A stretch of 64,000 nucleotides of DNA from Channa striata (taxonomy: Eukaryota; Chordata; Actinopteri; Anabantiformes; Channidae). The stretch spans positions 2,852,001 to 2,916,000 of the forward strand of contig CM065188.1 in the NCBI GenBank assembly GCA_033026295.1, given 5' to 3'. The position numbers and the translations under genes were made by a program. Shown piece by piece: positions 1 to 11,839 of the stretch; the stretch's first letter is position 1; each line of letters begins with the position of its first letter. Under the pieces are notes generated by a model, which was not told the origin of the DNA, searched no databases, and was given only the letters and a program-made list of their open reading frames with translations.

Positions 1-12
1 TCTGATAGGACT

Positions 13-13
<1 letters not shown>

Positions 14-54
<41 letters not shown>
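14..54. repeat. (AC)n microsatellite
   Basis: About 20 uninterrupted AC units. Simple repeat with no coding context. Confidence 0.97.
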
Positions 55-56
<2 letters not shown>

Positions 57-2539
57 ATAATGAGTCAGACATTCCATGCATATAAAATATGCTGCTCTCT
101 CACACAAATGTTTGATAAGCCAAGTCACTGTGTTGGAGATCCAATGATATGTTACATGCTGCTCTTTGCCAGCAAAACACTTTCACTTAAAAAAAATAAT
201 AATTCTCTGAGTAACAGTAATGACATAAATTACTGCAACTTTAGGATGTTTTAAAAATCAGACTTCTCTAATTGCAGCAGTTTTCGGTACCTTATCTGGA
301 ATGTGTAGATATCACTGTTAGTCATGTCTGAAGAATCTGTGGTGGGTGAGTGTGAGTTTTGTTCCCAAGGCACAGTTTGGCAAACCACAAAATTCCTTTA
401 AATCTCCCCACCAAATTATTAACCGCTCTGAACAAAGCAAATTATAAACTGTTTGGAATGAAACAGAGACGAAATAAATAGAGAGCTGGTGGTCATATGG
501 AAAATCTGATCATCTCACAGCATTTTAATATGCCCTTTTTCATATAAATAAATAAACGTAGGGACTCAATTAAGCAAGCAATATTTATTGTGGTCCTACA
601 TCTTCTTATGAAACCTTGCATTTCACCTGACCTGTGGGAAAACATCCATCAAAGCCAGTGTGCAGACGTTTCCATTTCTGTAACTTCCAATAGTCTCGGA
701 CCACTGTGATATGTGCAAAACCGCTCAAAAAATATTTTACCTGTCAACTATCCTCTTTAATGAATAATTGAAAAGGGCTTGAGTTTCCGCCAAAAGCAGT
801 TTAACTGTAGTAGGCTGGTGATGTGCCCCACCCAAACAGGATGTATCCTGTGGCCCATTCATAAAGCCAATGAGTCCAACCCTGGAGCTGCAACTGAAGG
901 CCTACCCACAACGCCTGTGAACATGATCGAGCTGCATCAGGAGGCCTCTCCGCACAGCCTGTGATCCACACCCCGGAGCTGCATTGGAGGAACTGCTTAC
1001 ATAGTCCAGCGGGACCTGTCTAGGATTTGCAAACACGCAGACACACCTTATCTTTGCAGCATTTCTGCCAAACACTAAACAGACAGACACTCACAGATAA
1101 AACAGCAAAGGCACAAAGCCAGATGGACTTGCACCTATGAACTTTCAATACAGCCCCTCACATCATATATTTAAAACACTTGCTGTTAACAATAACTAAA
1201 GGCTAAAATATCTGCACTAACTGGTGTGTTTATCATCAGTAAATAAACACAGCTGTTGGTGTCCAGTGTAGCTAGTGAACAATGCTGGCAGCTCCGCACC
1301 TCATGCACAAGGGACACATTAAAAGAAATAGTAGGAGGAACTGGCCCACTCACTCTACAGACTGCTCCCTTGTGTATGTATATGTGTGCGCACACGTGTG
1401 TGCAAGTACATGTAAGTGTGCGTGCATGCAAGGGGTTTAATGTAAAATGTCCTCATTGTGCGAGTGGGATGAAAATCTTGTTGTAAGTCACAAGAATTGC
1501 AACATAGCTGCAAAGTCTTAAAGTACAAAATATTAAATTAAATATGGGGAGTGAAGCTTCTCATTTACACAAATCAAAGTTTGAAGGCCACAGAAAATGT
1601 CACACTGTTCAGCTGTGGCTGCAATTCATGTTTAATTTTACAGCATCCTGCTGCTTTAAAGTAAGTCCGGAGCTTAATAATCTCTTCGCACACGTGCCTT
1701 GAGTTTCAGCTGCCGACATCAACCACAGGCCTAAAACATCGTGACTCAAGTCTTTGACCATCACGCGTTTCTTGCTTGCATTAGTCAAGTCCCACAGAGG
1801 GAGATGATGTTTCAGATGCAAATAGAGATGCCATGATCACTTGCTGGCATGTTCCATTGCTCAACCTGTTAATCAGGCTTCTTCCCAAAGGGCCTAAATG
1901 CATATTTTATTATGGGCTGTTTCTGCTGCACCAAGCACAGGTGGTTTTGTCTGCAAACTGCCTGGAGCTGAAATAATATATTTAAAAATTTCCATATGCT
2001 GGGTTTATTGTAGATATCAAACATGTAATACACGAGCAAGTTAGTGCAAATCAGCCTGCAGAGTGACATCAGTGAGGAGAGTCTTGATCTGTAGTATTTT
2101 GCCTTTATAAAACCAAGATGTTGGTAATGATGTGGGTAAAAGGCTGAATTGACAACAAGCAGCTGCCCCAGATTGACTGTCTGTCTCTGTTTTGCAAAAG
2201 TAAGAAATCTCTTATTTCAACAGCAATTCCTGCAGCAAAATATGACCCCGACACTGCATTTGGCCACTGGTATCACTGGGTGTGAACACAGCCACACATC
2301 ACACGCACACACACACACACACACACACGCAAGGACCCCCCTCCTCCCTTTTCACCAACTCACCCGGCGAGCACACCCTTTTAGCAATCCTCTTTTTTCC
2401 AGCAGGCGTTGCGAGTAGCAGACGGTTTTGCCATCCCTTTCCCAAAATAGCCACCCGTTAACACAGCCAGGTCAGATGGTTTTGAAACATCCATTGCAAA
2501 CAGTGCTGGAGTAGATGCAGGGTGGGGGCAACAAGTGCA
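55..2539. other. Non-coding stretch, no gene seen
   Basis: No open frame here has splice sites, domain pattern or composition suggesting coding. It contains a short TG-rich patch (about 1380-1430) and an AC repeat near 2299-2328. Confidence 0.6.
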
Positions 2540-2571
2540 TGACCACCTCTTGAAGAGCTGAGAGGTGGTCA
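2540..2571. repeat. Perfect inverted repeat, 11-bp arms
   Basis: Arms TGACCACCTCT (2540-2550) and AGAGGTGGTCA (2561-2571) are exact reverse complements around a 10-base loop. It could form a small hairpin. No gene lies beside it, so a terminator role is not implied. Confidence 0.85.
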
Positions 2572-3699
2572 AAGGTGGGTCTTAAGTGGAGTTCTTTTTC
2601 ACAGTTTGTGGACATTGACTGCCAGGGAACAAAGAAGGGGTGTCAAAAAAAAAAAAAAACTGGTCCTGTCTGTATGTGTGTGCACATTTGCAAGGAACAG
2701 GTGGTCAACATTTGATTCAAAGCATTTTACAAAATCACAGAGTCATGGAATCATGACATGAGTTGGAGAAATCATGCGCACTATTGCTGAGCTGTGATGG
2801 TCTAGGGCTTTTGAGAAATGGTGTCCTTAAAAGGTCACTAAAAATCCGAAATACTGAATAAACAACAATAGATTCTTTTTTAATCATTATCTATATGAAA
2901 TTATTATTATCTAAACATACGCAGAGAGCCACACAGCATAGTGTTGTGCAAGTCTCTGTTCTAGTCCTGCAGTTTTTAGCTTATAGAGTAGTTACAAAGG
3001 GATTTTCTTTACTTCTGGAACAGAACCTGGAAGTTCTGGTTTCACTTCAGCTCGATGTAGTTCAAGTATGCACAAGTGATTGACAGTGTGCAGGATTTTT
3101 AGGCTTTGTCACAGTCAGAGCTCTGGAACGCACCTGACAGGAAGGTTTTTTGGTGTGCAAGAACTTTGAGGTAACATATCTGCAATGGATAATGCTTAAA
3201 ATTAAGAGGAGGGGAAAATGTGAGGCAAAATTCAAACAATAATAAACAAACACAAGCAAACAGTGGTTTCTAAGAAACATAAGTAACAAATAATTTCTGT
3301 TAAATCACTTGTGCTTTCACGGAGTAATCAGAACCATGACAACAGTGATCATGAATGTCAGCTCAACGTTTGCAGACAAATGCGCAGGCAGTGGTGAGCA
3401 ATCATATGCACAATCGGGGTTGACTGATGTCAAATCAAAGTTACTTTTAGCCATCCTAGCATACGCAAACTGTGGAGGAGTTGGCTAAAAGTTAAAATGA
3501 TCTGGAGCCAAGCAAACCAGAAGATAGATCTGCTCTTACTGCGTGTTTGTCTTTCACAGGCAGGCATTTGGTGTATTGATTCATCAGAGAAGTAGGCCGA
3601 AGCTTGACATAGCAACTGAACATGCAGTCTCCTAATGACTTAACCACATCAACTCTTTCTTTTCTGTGTCTTTCACCCTCCCTCCATCTCTCCCTTCAG
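2572..3699. other. Non-coding stretch, no gene seen
   Basis: Ordinary AT-leaning sequence with a poly-A run of about 15 near 2645. The pyrimidine-rich segment at 3654-3697 precedes the acceptor-like AG at 3698-3699. Confidence 0.55.
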
Positions 3700-3753
3700 G
3701 CACCAACCGTGGCTAGAGCACGGTGAGTCACGTTGGAACAAAAAGCCCCATTC

Positions 3754-3790
<37 letters not shown>

Positions 3791-3899
3791 CTGATCAACT
3801 CTAGCCAGCTTGCCTCTTAATAAAAACTCCTTCTCTTCTTCAGCAACCTTTCCCTGTGCCCTCTCAGAGTCCTAGCAGAACCAGATCACTATGGTTGCG
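3700..3899 (+). other. Candidate pair of mini-exons
   Basis: A pyrimidine tract ending in AG precedes a 23-nt segment (3700-3722) followed by GTGAGT. After a 121-nt gap holding an AC repeat, a second pyrimidine tract ending in CAG precedes a 56-nt segment (3844-3899) followed by GTAAGA. Joined, they stay open in one frame and would read APTVARARNLSLCPL and onward to DHYGCG. I recognise no protein family and no further exon. Seen: good splice consensus on all four sides and one open frame. Inferred: that it is an exon pair at all. It could equally be part of a non-coding transcript or chance. Confidence 0.2.
3757..3788. repeat. (AC)16 microsatellite
   Basis: Uninterrupted AC repeat inside the interval between the two candidate mini-exons. 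Confidence 0.97.
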
Positions 3900-4027
3900 G
3901 TAAGACCAGATCCAGCCAATCCAGTTGCTAAGTGTGTGAGAGAGTGATCAAGTCACCAAGCTGGTGCTACTCCCAGAAACCAACAGGAGCCAAACCTCCC
4001 GAGGTCTTCTCACCACATCACACAGCC

Positions 4028-4072
4028 TGTGTGTGTGTGCGTGAGTGTGTGTGTGTGTCTCTCTCTCACACA

Positions 4073-4104
<32 letters not shown>
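4028..4104. repeat. TG tract followed by CA tract (self-complementary)
   Basis: A (TG)n tract (4028-4058, with small interruptions) is joined through TCTCTCTC to a (CA)n tract (to 4104). The two halves are complementary, so single-stranded DNA or RNA here could fold on itself. Confidence 0.9.
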
Positions 4105-4108
<4 letters not shown>

Positions 4109-4892
4109 AGAAAGAAGGATTCAAAAGATAAAAACCATACGAGCAGACCAAATCTGTTTTGAAGTACTAGGACTTCCTTCCTCAAACAAAGCCTCAACTG
4201 CTTTTTTTGTCCCACATGACACACCATAGTGATCCCTCCCTGGCCTGTTCACAGACCTACACTGTGGTCAAGCGTGATTTATTCATTTTATTAGATTATT
4301 TTTATAATGTTGAGAAAGATTCTGTAAAGTAACTGCAACTCACCAGAATTCGCCAAAACACAGCCAGTCAGCCAAGTGAGTCCAAAGCTTTGTCTTATAT
4401 TTTCCACTTCGGTATAATTTAGTCAGCAATCCCATAATGAATTTGTAATGTCTGTGTTTTCGTCTTTTTTTTTTTTTATTATCCTGAACTAACCTTTGAG
4501 TCCAACTGCAATTTATGAGTGCAGCAGGAGGTTTCACGTTTGCATATGTTGATTTCAATTTTACTTATTTACTTGAATAACATTTTCACCACACTTTTAT
4601 TTGACTTAAAACAATTGTCAAGGATCCTTTTGAACTTTTTTGGGAGTGGCGGAAAAATTCCTCCAGTTTTTTGACTATTGAGAGATACGTTCCAAATTTA
4701 CTTTATGTACAAGGCTACGGCCCTTGTTGCGTGCAAAAATGTATTTCAAATGACTCAGCAAAACATAAATAAAAAGATCTTTGAATGTCCAGCGTGAATG
4801 GGAGGTCAAAATACTGTAACTAATTTTAAAATTTATATGAGGACCTATCTGTGGTTTTCATACAGACTTACAAAAATACAATCATTTTCTTT
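4105..4892. other. Non-coding stretch, no gene seen
   Basis: AT-leaning sequence with a T-run near 4465. No splice-bounded open frame or known repeat recognised. Confidence 0.55.
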
Positions 4893-4985
4893 AATCTTAA
4901 TTCAACTTTATTTATATAGTGCCAATTCACAACAAAGTAATCTCAAAGCTCTTTACCCAATAACATCTAGACTACAACGAAATGT
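4893..4985. repeat. Teleost interspersed repeat fragment
   Basis: The segment TTCAACTTTATTTATATAG, followed by a 'CCAATTCACAACAAAGTAAT' block, matches from memory a dispersed repeat very common in teleost introns. A longer copy of the same family is at 58,921. I cannot assign its class without a repeat library. Confidence 0.7.
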
Positions 4986-6983
4986 AGAGAAAACCCAACC
5001 CCAACTTTTTTAAACACAAACAATAATTATATTTTCTAAATTAAGGTATATGAAAAGTATAAAGTAGCATTATATCTCCCTTAAAATAACATTTTGTTTT
5101 AGACTTTGAGTACATCTACTTACTTTACTTTTATCTACTAGATAATGTAGGTGTTTTTGTGTCTTTAACAATATATATATATATTTAAGCTATTTTACAA
5201 ATTGGTTAAAAATCTAAAACTAAACTAATAATTTTCAAGTATTCAGAACCTTTTCTGTGACTAAATTTTTTAAACTGAATTGATTGGATGCAGCTAAGAA
5301 AGGTTTAAACCAATTCAATGCTTTGAATGTTAATTGTGAAAAAGAAGAGCTGCTCAGGCCAAGGTGACCAGGACACAATGGTCACTAACTGAGAAAATGG
5401 GTAATTTTGTGTAGAGTGATGGGCAAAATTAATACGCGCCCCCCCCAACTCTAAAATAGATGTATAACCCAGTAAAATGTGAAGGTGTATGAATAGTTCC
5501 TGAAACAACTGTATGTAGCCAGATTGCTGCTAGATTGTACTCACAGGTGTAACCCTCACGTGTAACCGGAATTCACAGACTTTAGGCACTTTAACAGCAT
5601 TCACACCAGCAGTTGATGTAGAAGGACGGGGTTTGTGAATTACAGATGGTGTAAATGTTAGTAATATAACATATGAATGTTACAATTCCATCTTTTCTTG
5701 ATTAATTTTTAAACTAAAGGTGAGTCACGGGCTCAGAGGTTGAGCTAATTTGCTTAGCAAAGCTTCCTCCTGTGCATGATTGTCCTCTACGGGCATGTGG
5801 GTCAAGTTCCCAGTCAAAAGTAAATTATTCAGTTCATTTACTTTGATATTGTGCGAATGAGTGCTAGGGGGCAGACGTGATTCCTGGGCCAAACTGTCTA
5901 CCTGTGAGGTATTAGGCAATTATTTAAACACACAAAGGTTCCACTGCTGACACTGTAAAACTGCATGTTCATTTAAACATACATACTCATAAAATATCTG
6001 GCCTCAATAAATCACAGTTCAAATGCGTCACATAATTACACTTACTACATAACAGAGCAGTGCTATAAAGTCAAGTATCTACATGCCAAAATTCCCTACA
6101 GTAGTTTTCCATATTCCATACTGTAGCAGATCACATTTCCAGGACATACATCATTGACGGATTTGTGACTTATTTCTCATATTTTACTCAGCTCAATGTA
6201 CTGTGGCAACATACCTCCAGATATTTTTATGCTGGCCAAGTCCCAGTGCATGCACACATTAACACAACTATATGGACATAAATAGCACACCTGTACATTT
6301 ACTTTGTGAGGTTTCATGCTTGCGGCAACCAACTTCTACTGTTTTGCAGGCCTTTATTTAAAATGAAATATTTGTGCCAGGAGTGTGTATTCTTATGTAA
6401 TATAGTCCAGCTGTTCCTACAAGAGTTTGTACCAAGCCCGACCACGACTATATTCAGCCATGCAAAGCTTGCACACACACTCACACAGCTAGTGTGCCAA
6501 CTGCCGGTGTTTAGTAGGTTAGATAGTGCACCGTGTGTGTGTTATATCTTAGCACGTTAACATTTGCTGGTTAGAACTAAACACAAAGTTCAACTGAGGC
6601 TTTAGCTTTGCAGGAATTTGGTGATGAACAGACAAACAAAAGTATTGGGCAAACTTAAACTTTGACCTGATGATGTGACTACACAAAAAGTCAGGGGATT
6701 ACCAGAGTTATTACAGTTCATCTGAGGCACGCTTCAGAGCAACCCAACCAATGGCTGACCAGACTTTTCAATCAAAACCACAAGCCTCATGGTGGCACTA
6801 GAAAAAGAGGTGACAGGTGACTCGTTCATCATAATTTCTCATTTAATATTGGCACAGTTCACTATTAGTAATACTGGCAATCAGCACATAGGGAGACTGT
6901 GTGGTTGTACATATTTCCAAAATAGTTCTCTTTGTGAACCCAGACAGATTTTTCAAGCTATTGTGTTTGCTTATCTGCAGCAT
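4986..6983. other. Non-coding stretch, no gene seen
   Basis: AT-rich, with a short TA run near 5172 and a C7 run near 5441. No coding signal found on either strand. Confidence 0.55.
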
Positions 6984-7032
6984 GAGTTGCATCATTTAGA
7001 GTCCTGTACTCTGACTCTGAATGATGCAACTC
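6984..7032. repeat. Near-perfect inverted repeat, 19-bp arms
   Basis: Arms 6984-7002 and 7014-7032 are reverse complements with one mismatch (GAGTTGCATCATT core), around an 11-base loop. It could be the centre of a decayed palindromic element or a small hairpin. It is too short for a typical animal pre-microRNA. Confidence 0.8.
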
Positions 7033-8414
<1,382 letters not shown>

Positions 8415-9707
8415 TGTTGCTTTGTCTCTCCTGCTCACACAGGAAAATGTACTGGCGACAGAGCCAGCTGTATAAAACTTGCAGAGTTGTGTGACACACA
8501 AACCTCCACACGCATGCATATGCATACAAACACATATGCATGAATGTGCAACCGATGCATCTTGTGTACACCACATAACAAAGAGGTCAATTGGCCCATC
8601 ATGAGAATCAGTTTGCATAAAACTGGTTTCATGTCAAAGAAACACACTCAACACTGCCAAGTATTGTCACGCGTGCAGATACACACATATTTTTGGTGTG
8701 CATATAGAACAATTGAGTCCAAAGACACATTCAATCATGTCTGCGGAGGCGAGTATATTTATTATTCATGTGAACACACATAAACAGCACAAATAACTTG
8801 AGGACCTACTGTCACTGTCCATGTTCTTTAACAGATTCATCACCAGTGTTAAATAAGCTGTTCGATTAGCTCCGTGCATGATTCTGTGTGTGCCCTTTGT
8901 CAGAGTGACCAGCTGGGCTTCTGTGATAGTACCTCTGCAGGTGGGTTGTCTGTGTGTGACGGAGAGCTGTAGGTTCAACTATTAACATCAGTATAATGGC
9001 AGGCATGTGATGTGAATGAAGGTACTTCACAGTGAAGAACAAGGCAGATGCTATTCCAGTGAAGAAACTGAGCAAGGCCAACATACAAGCCCTGGGGGAC
9101 CCCTAAACAATACTAGGTTTAGAGCAGCTATTGTAGTTGGCCAAATATATTACAGCCAACAGTTAAACCTAATACACTATAAAGTACTGCCAAGAAATTC
9201 TGCAGCACTATTATCGACACATTTAACCATCTGTGTGCAGCGTGTTCTAATATTCTAATTTGGGGGGTTTCGTCAACATTTCTCATTCACATAGTTGAAT
9301 GTGTAATGTCCTTCTTTGAGAAGGGAATATGACAAGGAGTTGATGTTTCTGACAGGAGCTTTTGGCTCTGTTGTGTGAGACCTCTGGCATACAGTGGTGG
9401 ATGATTAATGTCAAGAGAAAAGGAATAATAAAGCAGAGTAAAAATAAAAGATAAAGACAGGGACTACAAAATCATACAAGATCCGCCAAAGTGTTACTGC
9501 TTAAATTAGAGACAAATACAGTGAGACAATTTGAGAAGTAAAGACACGCGAGTAAGGAAGACATAAATAAAAAGATAAGTGGAGGCATTTGACAGAAGAA
9601 AAAAAGTGAATAAAGAGTCTTACTGCTAAAAGTGACTATGAATGTACACAAATTATAGTGTCTTAGCAAAGGACGACACTTTGTTCTGTCAGACATACTA
9701 CACACAC

Positions 9708-9843
9708 CTATACACATCGGCACAGTCTCGGAGCTACAGATCTGGGAACAGTCAAGTGCGGATGGCCAACTGGACAGAAATACCAACGCTACCATTTTAG
9801 TGCTCCGGAGCTGCAGATTAGCCATAGTGACACATAAAACCTG
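9708..9843 (-). other. Candidate first coding exon of a short secreted peptide
   Basis: On the minus strand a strong pyrimidine tract ending TTCTTTCAG precedes an ATG at 9825, followed by 39 codons and a possible donor (ATAG then GTGTGTG) after 9708. The peptide begins MANLQLRSTKMVALVFLSSW and then becomes Cys-rich (DCSQIC, PMC). A basic start plus a hydrophobic run could be a signal peptide. I recognise no family, found no second exon, and the donor is weak because it overlaps a TG tract. Chance is a serious alternative. Confidence 0.15.
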
Positions 9844-9899
9844 AAAGAAGAAGCCAAGTGGCCAGACAAGAATCAACAAGAATCACAAGTCATGCAGAA

Positions 9900-11340
9900 A
9901 ACAATTTCTGAGTCTGACTCATTTTAAATCCTGCTGGAATATGTACTGTGTTTTGTTTGTTTAAATAGTACATTGACTTTTGCATGAAAATGAGATGGAT
10001 AGATAGATATATATAGAGAGAGCGATGCAGGAGAGATCTCAGTCCATTTTTTTATCTCTCTAAATTTGTAACAATATGTTATTTGTATAATTCTATAAGA
10101 GAAAAATCTATAAATTACACTTTTTGTAAAAATATTTGGTTGACATAATTCATTTTTTACTTTTAATACTGGCAGATGCTAATAAAAAATACACTTGCAC
10201 TACATTTGTCCCCTTTGATAAATGTATTTTCAGTAAACAAACAAAGCAACAAAGATCTTTCCAGCCCTTTTTTCTATTTTCAGTAGGTGACTGACGAGGT
10301 TAGTCATTTTCCCAGCTACGGTTTACATGTTTTTACATGTTGAATTGATTATAATGATAAAAACATGTTAATTATGTTGGACTGTGTTAAGGAAGAGAGA
10401 CAACGAAATAAAGCTCTACTTTTGAGGAATAGTTTTTGATATATTGCTTATTTCTACTATTAGAAAATGACTGACCAATGACAACAAAACTGAAAAACAT
10501 GTAACATTAAGGGTATTTTACTGTAAAAATAAAAAAATATATATTTACCGATCCAAAGACAAAGAGTTGTAGTTCCTGCAGTAACAACAATTTGGCCAGT
10601 TTTGAATTTTGTTAAAAAAAAGGTATGACTTTTTCAGACTAATTGGATTTTAAAGTTTAATATAATAAGTAAACAGCTTCTGTCTTAAAAGAAATACTAA
10701 TTTGTTAAACTGATGTACGGAATATCAGTAAAAAAAACTGCAAGTTTTTAGATTTTATAATACTCTACGAAAGGAATTTCTACTGTAAATTGTTCATTCA
10801 AAATTATACTTTGTTGAATATTAATATGTGTTTGAAGTTTCTCTGTCATTTCTCTATCATCCCCTGGATCGCAAGTTTTAATAACAAATTCTAATGTAAT
10901 TAGAAGTGTATAATTGTAATAATTGTAATTAATAATTAAACTGAAACTAAAATAAAATTAATGTAAAAATGTAAGAGTGAATGTTAATTCAACCATCCAG
11001 TCAGCTGTTTTGGACAAATACTTCAAAAAATAGCATGCCAACATTAATAAACAGTACAAATAATTTAGTATAAGTAAAAATAACAGGCATTTTGTTAAAA
11101 CAATGCAACATACAATTTCAAAAAATGGCATCTATTTAAGGAATATATGTTTTAGATTGTGTCATCTAATGTTTATTCAGGACACATTTCTACTTTTTAC
11201 ATATGATAAAGATGAAAGAAAAAGATATTCTGAAAATCATACAGACTTCTCCGTGCCGGAAAAGGCGATATTTTTAAATATACTGTATCGAAAACAGACA
11301 TAATAAATCAGCATTACCCTTAAAAGCTTATCAGCATTTT
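9900..11340. other. AT-rich block without genes
   Basis: Conspicuously AT-rich compared with neighbouring DNA, with many A and T runs. No exon or recognisable repeat was found. Confidence 0.6.
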
Positions 11341-11649
11341 TTTTCCAGAACTCATAGCGCTACGATGTTTGCAATTGTGCTTGGCAGCAACTGGCTGCCT
11401 TCAACCAGCTCCAGCATGACAGCACAGCACATAAACATGTATGAATGAGTTAAGGAACATGAACCCATTTGGTCCATCTTCAACAGATCTTTCTCTTTTA
11501 CTGCACTTATTGAACCCAGTACATCTGAAAAAACTTAAGAGCTCAATCCAGCCAAATTCTTATAAAGGAATCTTCTGTCAATTTCACTCTGTTTTCATCA
11601 GACCTCAGTTTGCGCTTTGGCAGCAGGAGCTGAGCCAAGCACATTTCTG

Positions 11650-11738
11650 TGAGTCATCAGAGAGAGAGAAGGGGGGGGGCAGGGAGGAGGAGAAAGAGGA
11701 GGAGGAGGCGGAGAAGAAGAAGAAGAAGCAGGAGGTGG
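11650..11738. repeat. Polypurine tract with G9 run
   Basis: Starts with an AP-1-like TGAGTCA (11650-11656). Then come an AG repeat, nine G (11671-11679) and GGA/GAA triplets in an almost pure purine strand. Such mirror-like purine tracts can form triplex DNA and often lie near promoters, which is an inference only here. Confidence 0.8.
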
Positions 11739-11769
11739 CAAGTCCGGAGTTTCCCTCTTGCTCTTGCAG

Positions 11770-11838
11770 GCGAAGGCCTACACCGAGCAGCAACAGGCTG
11801 AGAAAGCGGTGCTCTATTGTTTCAGGCCCGCTGGCAAA
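11770..11838 (+). other. Candidate 23-codon exon
   Basis: TTGCTCTTGCAG precedes 69 nt that are open throughout and end in AAA followed by GTAAGC, a consensus donor. Read in phase 0 it gives AKAYTEQQQAEKAVLYCFRP and then AGK. It is GC-richer than the AT-rich surroundings and directly follows the polypurine tract, so it could also be part of a 5' exon of a plus-strand transcript. I recognise no family and no partner exon. Confidence 0.22.
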
Positions 11839-11839
11839 G

